NCBI GenBank assembly: GCA_910588555.1
Contig: CAJUPC010000030.1
Span: 6,397-19,179 of the forward strand
Direction of reading: 5' to 3'
Source: Candidatus Gastranaerophilales bacterium
GTDB lineage: Bacteria > Cyanobacteriota > Vampirovibrionia > Gastranaerophilales > Gastranaerophilaceae
DNA length: 12,783 bases
Of the stretch, positions 1 to 5,812 are shown one piece after another (the first letter of the stretch is position 1; the number at the start of each line of letters is the position of its first letter). The position numbers and the translations under genes are program-made. The notes under the pieces were generated by a model. It worked only from the letters and a program-made list of their open reading frames with translations, made no database searches and was not told where the DNA came from.

Positions 1-73
1 AAAATGTGACATTTAGTCACATTTTACTCGGCAGAGTGCCACTTCGACACGAATAAATTATTTAATTTTCACT
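1..73. repeat. Multi-hairpin repeat, copy 1
   Basis: First of two copies offset by 119 bases (the other is at 120-192). By eye they differ only at positions 56 and 72 before diverging. The unit holds three successive inverted repeats: 10-base arms AAAATGTGAC / GTCACATTTT at 1-10 and 16-25, GGCA/TGCC around GAG, and TTCG/CGAA around ACA. It begins at the first base of the window, so more copies may lie outside. No coding potential is seen. Function is unknown. Confidence 0.85.
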
Positions 74-119
74 GTTATTATATCATCATTTGTGGCGGAT
101 GGGCTATGCCCCCTCTCCT

Positions 120-144
120 AAAATGTGACATTTAGTCACATTTT
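120..144 (-). terminator. Possible bidirectional hairpin terminator
   Basis: Perfect 10-base inverted repeat with a 5-base loop. The outer part of the stem is AAAA/TTTT, so either strand yields a hairpin ending in U residues. It lies about 90 bases past the stop of the minus-strand gene at 234-833, and the same hairpin recurs at 1-25. The stem is AT-rich and its U residues are paired, so termination strength is uncertain. Confidence 0.4.
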
Positions 145-192
145 ACTCGGCAGAGTGCCACTTCGACACGAATAGATTATTTAATTTTCATT
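120..192. repeat. Multi-hairpin repeat, copy 2
   Basis: Near-identical second copy of the 1-73 element. The conserved part ends in the 13-mer TTATTTAATTTTC (177-189). That 13-mer also ends copy 1 (58-70) and recurs at 234-246, where its complement encodes the last codons and stop of the neighbouring gene. The spacer between the copies contains a small GGGC/GCCC hairpin. It could be a structured 3' end, a small RNA or a palindromic mobile repeat; the sequence does not decide. Confidence 0.85.
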
Positions 193-233
193 GTACTTTC
201 ATGCAAAACCCAATATGGCTACGCACGTAGTGC

Positions 234-833
234 TTATTTAATTTTCCTAAAAAATTCCTCAGAAATCAACTGGGAATATTTATTTTTTTCGTTTAATGAA
301 ATTAAAAGGCGCCTGCCCTCATCATTCATATCTGCTACCGAAACAATTCCGCCGACATCGCCTATAGGAAGTTTCTTAATTTTTGCTTCAAATTTTACAT
401 AAGGTACTTCTTTTCCGTAAGAATGCATTGTTCCATGCTTTGTAACTCTCAATTCATCCACAGAAATTGATTGGTACTTTACTTTACTTAATGCTTTTTG
501 AAGTTTATCTTCAACACTTTCAGATTTTATGTCATCAGCAGTCAATATCGGTTTATCGCCGGAATCAACAACAAACATTTTTTGTCCTGAGGCTTTATGC
601 TCAGCCACAACTGCGTTATATCCCATAATTCCTGCTGCTTTTTCAATCTCAAATTCATCGTTGATATGAGAAAAATCTCCTACTTTTTTTGCACGTTCGA
701 GCATGACATCTTTTGAAGGATTGAAATAATTGTTAATCAAACCTCCGACAAACTCTTTTCCGCCCAGTGAAAGAAATCCCACCACAGCCAAAGTCAATAT
801 CACAGCTCTAAAAATATTTTTTAAACATCCCAT
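234..833 (-). CDS. Membrane-anchored protein of unknown function (199 aa)
   Basis: I do not recognise this family. Residues about 8-26 are hydrophobic (AVILTLAVVGFLSLGG) behind a short basic start, which suggests an uncleaved N-terminal membrane anchor or signal sequence; no lipobox cysteine follows. The remaining ~170 residues are soluble, mixed alpha/beta in character and lysine-rich, so probably exposed outside the cytoplasm (inference). The start is supported by an AAGGA Shine-Dalgarno (complement of 841-845) seven bases ahead of the ATG. It is transcribed divergently from mutS, from a promoter inside the mutS 5' coding end. The stop codon lies in a 13-base sequence repeated twice more downstream at the ends of the hairpin repeats. 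No catalytic motif was seen. Confidence 0.75.
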   Translation of the reverse strand: MGCLKNIFRAVILTLAVVGFLSLGGKEFVGGLINNYFNPSKDVMLERAKKVGDFSHINDEFEIEKAAGIMGYNAVVAEHKASGQKMFVVDSGDKPILTADDIKSESVEDKLQKALSKVKYQSISVDELRVTKHGTMHSYGKEVPYVKFEAKIKKLPIGDVGGIVSVADMNDEGRRLLISLNEKNKYSQLISEEFFRKIK

Positions 834-834
834 G

Positions 835-863
835 TTGAAATCCTTGTCATGTTATACTATTAT
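835..863 (+). promoter_or_regulatory. mutS promoter, leaderless type
   Basis: -35 TTGAAA (835-840), 17-base spacer, -10 TATTAT (858-863), then seven bases to the mutS ATG at 871. Transcription would begin at or next to the start codon. No Shine-Dalgarno is present. TATACT at 853-858 is an alternative -10 but is badly spaced from the -35. Confidence 0.6.
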
Positions 864-890
864 TATAACTATGAAAAAAGCAGAAATCAA
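862..890 (-). promoter_or_regulatory. Promoter of the 199-aa membrane protein gene
   Basis: Minus-strand -35 TTGATT (complement of 885-890), 17-base spacer, -10 TATAAT (complement of 862-867). It leaves a leader of about 20 bases containing the Shine-Dalgarno. The -10 overlaps the mutS -10 on the opposite strand. Confidence 0.6.
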
Positions 891-3447
891 TCTAATAAAC
901 ACAGCGGATATCAAACTCGAAGACCTTACACCTGCAATGCAGGAGTATTTAAAAATTAAGCACGAAAATCCCGACAAAATTCTTTTGTACAGACTCGGAG
1001 ATTTTTACGAAACATTTTTTGAAGACGCAGTAATTATGTCTAAAGAACTTGAACTGACACTTACTGGACGTGAGCAGGGCAAATTCGGACGTATTCCACT
1101 AGCGGGAATTCCTGCAAAAGCTGTAAATAATTACATTGAAAAACTTGTTCAGAAAAATTATAAAGTGATTATCTGCGACCAGCTTGAAGACCCGAAATTT
1201 GCTAAAGGTCTTGTAAAACGGGGTGTTACACGTATTATCACATCGGGAACACTCACCGAAAGCGACTTTTTAAAACAAAATTCAAACAATTATATTTGTG
1301 CATTATTTAACGATGAAAAAAATAATATCTGGGGATTTGCTTACGCTGATATATCTACAGGTGAATTTAAAGTTACTCAGGCGCCTTATGAACTTATAAT
1401 TTCTGAACTTGCAAGAATAGCTCCTGCAGAAGTTATCGGCCCTTCTATCAGAGAAAAAATAATGCCGTTCCAAATTGTTCCTGATGAAAAAATTAATCTT
1501 CCCGAACAAATCACAAAGAATTATAATTGTTCGAAAGTTCCCACAACTGTTTTCGATACAAACTTTGCAGAAAACAATCTTAAAGCTGTTTTTCAGGCCA
1601 ACAGCCTTGACTCTTTCGGATATGACAGATATAAGACAGGTTTTAGAGCTGCAGGCGCATTGCTTGCTTATGCGTGGGAAAACATGCAGAATTTTGTACC
1701 AAAATTTGAAAGAATTGAACCGTATGAACTTTCAGAATTCATGATTTTAGACGGAAGCACCAGAAAAAACCTTGAACTCACAGAAACTTTACGTGATAAA
1801 AACAAATTCGGTTCACTTTTGTGGGCTATAGACAAAACTAAAACAAATATGGGCGCAAGATTGCTTAAAAACTGGCTTTGCCAGCCTTTAAAAAGAGCGG
1901 AAGACATTCTTAAGCGTCAGGAAGCTGTTAGCGAACTTGTCGAAAAAAGCGATGACAGAATAAATATCGGCAACAATCTTGAAAAAATTTACGATATACA
2001 GCGTCTTGCAACAAGAATGACCAACAATTCGGCAAATCCGAAAGACTTTTTAAGCTTAAAAGCGTCTTTGATGATACTTCCCGACTTGCTTGATGCGGTC
2101 CAAAATCTTGAACACAACCCACTTTCTCAAATAGAAAAATACAGGGAAAGCATTGCCGAATACACTGCTCTTATCGATCGGACAATCTCCGAAAACGCTC
2201 CTGCTTTAATTAAAGAAGGCGGAATAATGAAAGACGGCGTATCTGGAGAAGTTGACTATCTGAGAGATTTATTGACAGGCGGCGAAAAATGGCTTAAAGA
2301 ATTTGAAGAAACCGAAAAAGAAAGAACAGGAATTAAATCTTTAAAAATCGGTTATAACAAAGTTTTCGGCTATTTTATAGAAATTTCAAATTCTTACCTC
2401 AATCAAATCCCCGAAGGCTATATCAGAAAACAAACCTTAACTAACGGTGAAAGATTTATTACGGAAGAATTAAAAAAACATGAAGACGATGTTCTTTCGG
2501 CAAGATTTAAAGTAACCGAGCTTGAATACAAACTTTTCACCGATTTCAGAGAATATTCAAAGGAGTTTGTTTCAAGAATAAGAGAAATCGCCGACTGCAT
2601 AGCACAATGCGATGTTTATACCGGTTTAGCTGATGTGGCGGCAGAAAACAATTTCTGTAAACCTATTATTGATGAGTCCGATGACTTTGTAATCAAAAAC
2701 GGCCGTCACCCTGTACTTGAAAAGATTTTGCCGCTTGGTGAATATGTTTCAAACGATTTGGAATTAAAATGCAATTCTGCCGACATAACACAGTTTATGA
2801 TTTTGACAGGTCCTAACATGGCTGGTAAATCAACATATATGCGCCAAAACGGGCTTATTGCAATACTTGCGCAAATCGGTTCCTGGGTTCCTGCGGATTA
2901 TGCTAGAATAGGCGTAATCGACAAAATCTTTACACGTGTGGGCGCATCTGATGATTTGACTTTGGGTCAATCAACTTTCATGGTGGAAATGATTGAAACA
3001 GCGTGCATTTTGAACTCTGCAACTGACAGAAGTTTTATATTGCTTGATGAAATCGGACGCGGTACAAGCACTTACGACGGTGTTGCAATTGCGTGGTCAG
3101 TTGCCGAATATATAGCAAATAAAATCAAAGCAAGATGTATATTTGCAACTCATTACCATGAATTGAACGTAATGACAAAAACATATCCGCAAATCAAAAA
3201 TTTCAGAATTACGATAAGCGAAGAAAACGGTGAAATTGAGTTTTTACGTAAAGTTGTACAAGGCGGAGCTAGTAAGAGTTACGGTATACAGGTCGCAAAA
3301 ATGGCAGGCTTGCCGAATGCTGTTGTGAAACGCTCGGAAGAACTTTTAACAAGAATGCAGAAAGATAATGCTAGCAACCTTGCAAGCCGCAAGCGTTCAG
3401 TTGATGTACCGACCGTGGATGTTCCTCAGTTAAATTTGTTTAATTAG
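871..3447 (+). CDS. mutS: DNA mismatch repair protein MutS
   Basis: Mismatch-recognition ATPase of methyl-independent or methyl-directed repair; it binds mispaired DNA as a dimer and recruits MutL. Length 858 aa is normal. The N-terminal mismatch-binding domain carries the Phe-X-Glu wedge as GDFYETF (F45, E47). The connector and lever domains follow. The ATPase domain has Walker A GPNMAGKST (residues 647-655), Walker B LLDEIGRGTST (D726, E727) and the ATHYHEL switch. The C-terminus ends QLNLF, a fit to the sliding-clamp-binding motif. The frame is open upstream to 730, but homology begins at MKKAEIN and the -10 box sits just before this ATG, so 871 is chosen. It lacks a Shine-Dalgarno and is likely leaderless. 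It converges with the XRE gene at 3459-3713, 11 bases away, and I see no strong terminator between them. Confidence 0.97.
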   Translation: MKKAEINLINTADIKLEDLTPAMQEYLKIKHENPDKILLYRLGDFYETFFEDAVIMSKELELTLTGREQGKFGRIPLAGIPAKAVNNYIEKLVQKNYKVIICDQLEDPKFAKGLVKRGVTRIITSGTLTESDFLKQNSNNYICALFNDEKNNIWGFAYADISTGEFKVTQAPYELIISELARIAPAEVIGPSIREKIMPFQIVPDEKINLPEQITKNYNCSKVPTTVFDTNFAENNLKAVFQANSLDSFGYDRYKTGFRAAGALLAYAWENMQNFVPKFERIEPYELSEFMILDGSTRKNLELTETLRDKNKFGSLLWAIDKTKTNMGARLLKNWLCQPLKRAEDILKRQEAVSELVEKSDDRINIGNNLEKIYDIQRLATRMTNNSANPKDFLSLKASLMILPDLLDAVQNLEHNPLSQIEKYRESIAEYTALIDRTISENAPALIKEGGIMKDGVSGEVDYLRDLLTGGEKWLKEFEETEKERTGIKSLKIGYNKVFGYFIEISNSYLNQIPEGYIRKQTLTNGERFITEELKKHEDDVLSARFKVTELEYKLFTDFREYSKEFVSRIREIADCIAQCDVYTGLADVAAENNFCKPIIDESDDFVIKNGRHPVLEKILPLGEYVSNDLELKCNSADITQFMILTGPNMAGKSTYMRQNGLIAILAQIGSWVPADYARIGVIDKIFTRVGASDDLTLGQSTFMVEMIETACILNSATDRSFILLDEIGRGTSTYDGVAIAWSVAEYIANKIKARCIFATHYHELNVMTKTYPQIKNFRITISEENGEIEFLRKVVQGGASKSYGIQVAKMAGLPNAVVKRSEELLTRMQKDNASNLASRKRSVDVPTVDVPQLNLFN

Positions 3448-3458
3448 CCGTTATTAAA

Positions 3459-3713
3459 TTATTCTTCATAACTGCTATAATCAAATTCAAAATCTTTTAA
3501 CAGTTCACTAGGGGACATGTTCAATGCGTAAGCAAGTTTTACAAGAGTTGTAAATTTAAAGTCCACAGTTGCATTCTCAATTCTACTAATTGTTGCAGAT
3601 GTTAGATTTGGGCTGTTAAAAGCAAACTGATTTAGAGAACTGAAATCTTTTTTTCTATTACTTTTTAAAATTCTTGCAAATTCTTGCAATATTACTTTCT
3701 CATCTTTACGCAT
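3459..3713 (-). CDS. XRE-family helix-turn-helix regulator (84 aa)
   Basis: Single-domain DNA-binding protein of the Cro/C1 (XRE) type. The helix-turn-helix spans about residues 25-70: the LNQFAF...LTSATISRIEN recognition region is followed by TLVKLAYALNMSPSELL, the usual final helices of the fold. The tail is acidic (DFEFDYSSYEE). The start chosen is MRKDEK, because a TATAAT box lies exactly six bases before that ATG and no Shine-Dalgarno precedes it; the frame is open ten codons further. Its -10 box overlaps the last codons and stop of the next XRE gene upstream, so it may also be read from that gene's transcript. It is the most divergent of the four XRE proteins here. Target unknown. Confidence 0.85.
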   Translation of the reverse strand: MRKDEKVILQEFARILKSNRKKDFSSLNQFAFNSPNLTSATISRIENATVDFKFTTLVKLAYALNMSPSELLKDFEFDYSSYEE

Positions 3714-3719
3714 ATTTAA

Positions 3720-3725
3720 ATTATA
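3720..3725 (-). promoter_or_regulatory. -10 box of the 84-aa XRE gene
   Basis: TATAAT on the minus strand, six bases from the ATG at 3713. It lies across the stop codon of the preceding XRE gene (ending at 3721). No convincing -35 is visible. Confidence 0.5.
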
Positions 3726-3939
3726 CATCAAAATCAAAAACATTAGAAAGTTTTATTTTCAATGCTCGTGAGATTTTAAATAACATTTTTACTGACGGAT
3801 TATTTTTTCCTGATTCTAATTTGCCAACATAAGTAGGATGAATACCAACTTTTTCTGCAAGTTGTTCTTGTGTTAAATTGCATTCTTTACGATATTTTCT
3901 AAGATTTCTACCAAGATTTTCTAAAATTTTTGTGTTCAT
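3721..3939 (-). CDS. XRE-family helix-turn-helix regulator (72 aa), duplicated pair member A
   Basis: Almost nothing but one XRE domain: NLRKYRKECNLTQEQLAEKV forms the first helices, then HPTYVGKLESGKNNPS holds the recognition helix, and ISRALKIKLSNVFDFD closes the fold. By hand alignment about 46 of 71 positions match the protein at 4038-4253, and the upstream regions are also homologous, so the two arose by duplication. The start is MNTKILEN: a TATATT box lies six bases before it and there is no Shine-Dalgarno; ten further upstream codons are open but lie in the promoter. Such minimal XRE proteins are typically autoregulators or repressors in phage, plasmid and toxin-antitoxin loci, but no recognisable toxin, integrase or phage gene is nearby. 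Confidence 0.88.
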   Translation of the reverse strand: MNTKILENLGRNLRKYRKECNLTQEQLAEKVGIHPTYVGKLESGKNNPSVKMLFKISRALKIKLSNVFDFDV

Positions 3940-3944
3940 TTTTG

Positions 3945-4010
3945 CAATATAGACTGATATACCTAGCAATTGTATAGACCAATCCGCTTATTATTAGGCT
4001 ACAATATTGA
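3945..4010. repeat. Duplicated XRE upstream region, copy A
   Basis: Homologous to 4260-4324. Both contain TATAGAC twice, 25 bases apart (3948 and 3973 here), then after the same spacing the imperfect palindrome GCTTATTATTAGGC (3986-3999), then ATATTGA. Conserved order and spacing suggest operator sites for the adjacent XRE proteins (inference). Confidence 0.7.
3946..3951 (-). promoter_or_regulatory. -10 box of XRE gene A
   Basis: TATATT on the minus strand, six bases before the ATG at 3939, with no Shine-Dalgarno. The -35 region at the expected distance reads TACAAT, a poor match, which suggests an activator or atypical -35 recognition. Confidence 0.5.
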
Positions 4011-4037
4011 TAGTAGAGACTTTTCAAAATATTTTAA

Positions 4038-4253
4038 TTAATCAAAATCCATAATATTTGATAATTTAATTTTCAAAGCTCTTGTAATAACAAAAATTTT
4101 CATTAATGAAGGATTAATCAAACCTAATTCAAGCTTACCAATATATGTTTGATGTACATTAACTTTTTCAGCTAACTGCTCTTGAGTCCAACCTTTCTCA
4201 AGCCTATATCGTTTTAGATTTTTTCCAAAATTTTTCAAAACTTTTGTATTCAT
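4038..4253 (-). CDS. XRE-family helix-turn-helix regulator (71 aa), duplicated pair member B
   Basis: Paralogue of the protein at 3721-3939, with the same architecture: NLKRYRLEKGWTQEQLAEKV, HQTYIGKLELGLINPS, and ITRALKIKLSNIMDFD. Most differences fall in the recognition helix and the following loop, so the two may bind different or overlapping sites. The start is the ATG of MNTKVLKN. A TTG three codons upstream is also in frame but lies next to the -10 box. TATATT sits seven bases before the chosen ATG, and no Shine-Dalgarno is present. It is divergent from the 112-aa gene at 4374, and the shared 120-base gap holds copy B of the repeated operator-like block. Confidence 0.88.
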   Translation of the reverse strand: MNTKVLKNFGKNLKRYRLEKGWTQEQLAEKVNVHQTYIGKLELGLINPSLMKIFVITRALKIKLSNIMDFD

Positions 4254-4259
4254 ACTTGA

Positions 4260-4324
4260 CAATATAGACTGTTACGCTTATTATTTGTATAGACTCACCC
4301 GCTTATTAATAGGCGAAATATTGA
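4260..4324. repeat. Duplicated XRE upstream region, copy B
   Basis: Counterpart of 3945-4010. TATAGAC occurs at 4263 and 4288 (25 bases apart, as in copy A) and the imperfect palindrome GCTTATTAATAGGC lies at 4301-4314. It separates the XRE gene B start from the divergent 112-aa gene, so binding here could control both. Confidence 0.7.
4261..4266 (-). promoter_or_regulatory. -10 box of XRE gene B
   Basis: TATATT on the minus strand, seven bases before the ATG at 4253. It overlaps the first TATAGAC repeat, so a protein bound there would block RNA polymerase. Confidence 0.5.
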
Positions 4325-4350
4325 CTGGCAAAAGAGTTTATTTTTATTTT
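4321..4350 (+). promoter_or_regulatory. Possible promoter of the 112-aa gene
   Basis: TTGACT at 4321-4326 with TATTTT 18 bases on (4345-4350). It lies just after the operator-like palindrome at 4301-4314. The -10 is weak. Confidence 0.35.
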
Positions 4351-4373
4351 AAGTTAAAACTTTGGAGAAAAAT

Positions 4374-4712
4374 ATGTGCGATAACAACGAAGAAAAATTT
4401 ATTACGGATAAAGATAAAGAACAAAAAAAAGAACAAGAAGAACAAGACCTTGAAAATAATCCTATTAAACGCAAATTTAAAGAAATAAAAAAAGAATGCG
4501 AAAATATTGATTGTATGATTAAAATTCTTCTTACTGCACTTGATAACGACTTTAATAAACCAAGCATACAAGAAGTAAGTGATTATTTACTAATAATCAA
4601 AAAAAACTTGCTCAGACATTATGACCTGCTTGATGAATTTTTAGAGCAACTTCAACTACCTAACGGAAAAACCAAACTAATATCTCTTTCTTACAAAAAA
4701 TTTAAAGATTAG
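4374..4712 (+). CDS. Unrecognised small charged helical protein (112 aa)
   Basis: No family recognised. The first ~35 residues are extremely polar, rich in Lys, Glu, Gln and Asp, and probably disordered or coiled. The rest looks alpha-helical (ECENIDCMIKILLTALDN, then VSDYLLIIKKNLLRHYDLLDEFLEQL). No signal peptide or membrane segment is seen. The start is the ATG at 4374, preceded by GGAG (4364-4367) six bases upstream; a TTG four codons earlier overlaps that Shine-Dalgarno and is rejected. It is flanked by XRE genes on both sides. Its last 11 bases overlap, tail to tail, the 3' end of the XRE gene at 4702-4932. Sitting divergent from a repressor-like gene, it could be the gene that repressor controls, or a partner protein; this is inference. 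Confidence 0.7.
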   Translation: MCDNNEEKFITDKDKEQKKEQEEQDLENNPIKRKFKEIKKECENIDCMIKILLTALDNDFNKPSIQEVSDYLLIIKKNLLRHYDLLDEFLEQLQLPNGKTKLISLSYKKFKD

Positions 4713-4932
4713 GATTTTTATTTTCTAATAACTTAGTAATATCAATTTTGAGAGCATTGGCAATTTTGTTTAATGTCTTAATTGTTATATTTTGTTTGCC
4801 TGCCTCTATTTTACCGATATATTTTTCGTGAACATCAATTAATTCAGCCAACTGTGCCTGCGTTAAACTTTTTATGGTTCTTTCAACTCTTACGTTCAGA
4901 GCAATAATTTTAAATACTTCCTTATCATCCAT
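4702..4932 (-). CDS. XRE-family helix-turn-helix regulator (76 aa)
   Basis: Single XRE domain: NVRVERTIKSLTQAQLAELI, then VHEKYIGKIEAGKQNIT with the recognition helix, then LNKIANALKIDITKLL. It shares the family layout with the two proteins at 3721 and 4038 but is clearly more distant. The start chosen is MDDKEVFK, because a TATTAT box lies six bases ahead of that ATG. The frame stays open much further upstream, but the extra residues are a translation of AT-rich promoter DNA (many Tyr, Leu, Ile) and are rejected. Upstream lies an array of inverted repeats shared with the promoter of the divergent pilin-like gene at 5108. The likely role is repressor of itself and of that gene (inference). 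Confidence 0.87.
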   Translation of the reverse strand: MDDKEVFKIIALNVRVERTIKSLTQAQLAELIDVHEKYIGKIEAGKQNITIKTLNKIANALKIDITKLLENKNPNL

Positions 4933-4938
4933 ATTTAT

Positions 4939-4944
4939 ATAATA
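4939..4944 (-). promoter_or_regulatory. -10 box of the 76-aa XRE gene
   Basis: TATTAT on the minus strand, six bases before the ATG at 4932. No Shine-Dalgarno is present, so a leaderless transcript is likely. It directly abuts the inverted repeat at 4945-4962. Confidence 0.5.
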
Positions 4945-4962
4945 AGAGTATTTTATTACTCT
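4945..4962. promoter_or_regulatory. Operator-like inverted repeat adjoining the XRE -10 box
   Basis: Perfect 6-base arms AGAGTA / TACTCT with a 6-base centre. The half-site AGAGTATT recurs at 4989-4996 in the larger repeat, supporting a common binding protein. Confidence 0.5.
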
Positions 4963-4967
4963 ATAAA

Positions 4968-5004
4968 CAATATATAATACTGTATAATAGAGTATTATAT
5001 ATTG
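4968..5004. promoter_or_regulatory. 14-bp perfect inverted repeat, candidate XRE operator
   Basis: Arms CAATATATAATACT (4968-4981) and AGTATTATATATTG (4991-5004) are exact reverse complements around a 9-base centre. A further copy of AGTATTATATA lies at 5023-5033. The right arm overlaps the -35 (5002-5007) and the extra copy overlaps the -10 (5025-5030) of the pilin-like gene promoter, as expected of a repressor site. Confidence 0.6.
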
Positions 5005-5030
5005 ACTTATTAATACAAATAAAGTATTAT
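5002..5030 (+). promoter_or_regulatory. Promoter of the pilin-like gene at 5108
   Basis: -35 TTGACT (5002-5007), 17-base spacer, -10 TATTAT (5025-5030). Transcription would start near 5037, giving a leader of about 70 bases. The promoter is embedded in the repeat array. Confidence 0.6.
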
Positions 5031-5107
5031 ATAAATAAAGGGTTGAAAAATATAAAAAGAAATAAAGCACACTAGTGATACATTACTTCACTACATTTGG
5101 AGGAATT

Positions 5108-5773
5108 ATGAAAAAATTTAATGCTTTTACATTAGCAGAAATTTTGATTACCTTAGGAATTATAGGCGTAATTGCTGCACTTGTTATGCCGTCATTAATA
5201 ACTAATTATAAAAAACATATTGTTGTGACAAGAATGCAAAAATTTTACTCAGTTATGAGTCAAGCTTTGCAAAAATATTACGCAGAAGAGGGTATTTCAG
5301 CTAATGATTTAAAATTTTCAGAGTACGAAAACAATGATTATGATTTAAGATGGTACAAATCTACAATTGGAAAATATATTCAGTCAATATCAGTCGAAAA
5401 AGAAGGTACAAGATATCTTAAAGTCATCTTTAACGACGGCTCAGGATTTTATAGCTATATCGCATACTATCCAACTATGTACATATTCTATTGTGCTGAA
5501 ATGAACAAAAATTGCAAACCCAACGAAATGGATGGAAGAAACTCTTTTTTATTTGAAATATTCGAAGGAAAACTTTATACATCCTTATATACTATGCAGT
5601 ACTACTCAAGAGAGGATTTACTAGAAAATTGCAAATACGGCAATCATGATGACATTGAAGTTAGCACACCTAACAAACGCCATGCCTGTGCCAGATTAAT
5701 TCAATTTGACAGCTGGCAAATTAAAAATGATTATCCTTGGAAACAAGTAATGATTGAAACTGAAAAAAATTAA
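5108..5773 (+). CDS. Type IV pilin-like / pseudopilin protein 1 (221 aa)
   Basis: Exported filament-subunit-like protein. A short leader MKKFNA precedes FTLAEILITLGIIGVIAALVMP, the class III (prepilin peptidase) signal with Glu at +5 and a hydrophobic N-terminal helix. Ala rather than the usual Gly is at -1. Residues after ~30 form a coiled helix and then a globular domain with several Cys. The last segment, CARLIQFDSWQIKNDYPWK, closely resembles the C-terminus of the pilin-like protein encoded at 9596. The start is the ATG at 5108, with TTTGGAGGA immediately upstream; an in-frame GTG at 5075 is rejected. No pilus assembly gene is adjacent, so it is an orphan subunit gene, probably controlled by the divergent XRE regulator. 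Major pilin, minor pilin or type II secretion pseudopilin cannot be told apart here. Confidence 0.88.
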   Translation: MKKFNAFTLAEILITLGIIGVIAALVMPSLITNYKKHIVVTRMQKFYSVMSQALQKYYAEEGISANDLKFSEYENNDYDLRWYKSTIGKYIQSISVEKEGTRYLKVIFNDGSGFYSYIAYYPTMYIFYCAEMNKNCKPNEMDGRNSFLFEIFEGKLYTSLYTMQYYSREDLLENCKYGNHDDIEVSTPNKRHACARLIQFDSWQIKNDYPWKQVMIETEKN

Positions 5774-5777
5774 CGCA

Positions 5778-5806
5778 TTTACAACACTTAATTTCTTTGA
5801 TATCAT
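5778..5806 (+). promoter_or_regulatory. queF promoter, leaderless type
   Basis: -35 TTTACA (5778-5783), 17-base spacer, -10 TATCAT (5801-5806), then six bases to the ATG at 5813. There is no Shine-Dalgarno in the gap. No room exists for a preQ1 riboswitch. Confidence 0.65.
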
Positions 5807-5812
5807 TGAGCT

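Noticed and set aside
1..192. CRISPR array
   Set aside because: Only two repeats of over 70 bases with internal hairpins and a single short spacer, and no cas genes; it does not fit CRISPR architecture.
730..870. Upstream extension of the mutS frame by 47 codons
   Set aside because: The extension lies antisense to the start of the divergent membrane protein gene and contains both promoters; MutS homology begins at the ATG at 871.
4344..4571. Minus-strand frames rich in Phe, Ile and Lys opposite the 112-aa gene
   Set aside because: They are antisense shadows of the polar, AT-rich plus-strand gene, with no ribosome-binding site and no family resemblance.
3459..4932. Toxin-antitoxin or phage immunity module
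   Set aside because: XRE proteins fit such systems, but no recognisable toxin, integrase or phage gene is present, so only the DNA-binding proteins are called.
4933..5070. 46-residue N-terminal extension of the fourth XRE protein, resembling a membrane segment
   Set aside because: The Tyr/Leu/Ile-rich run is what AT-rich DNA gives in translation; the region is an array of inverted repeats with a -10 box six bases before the inner ATG.
5774..5812. preQ1 riboswitch before queF
   Set aside because: The gap is only 39 bases and is fully taken up by a promoter whose -10 ends six bases before the ATG; no room for an aptamer.
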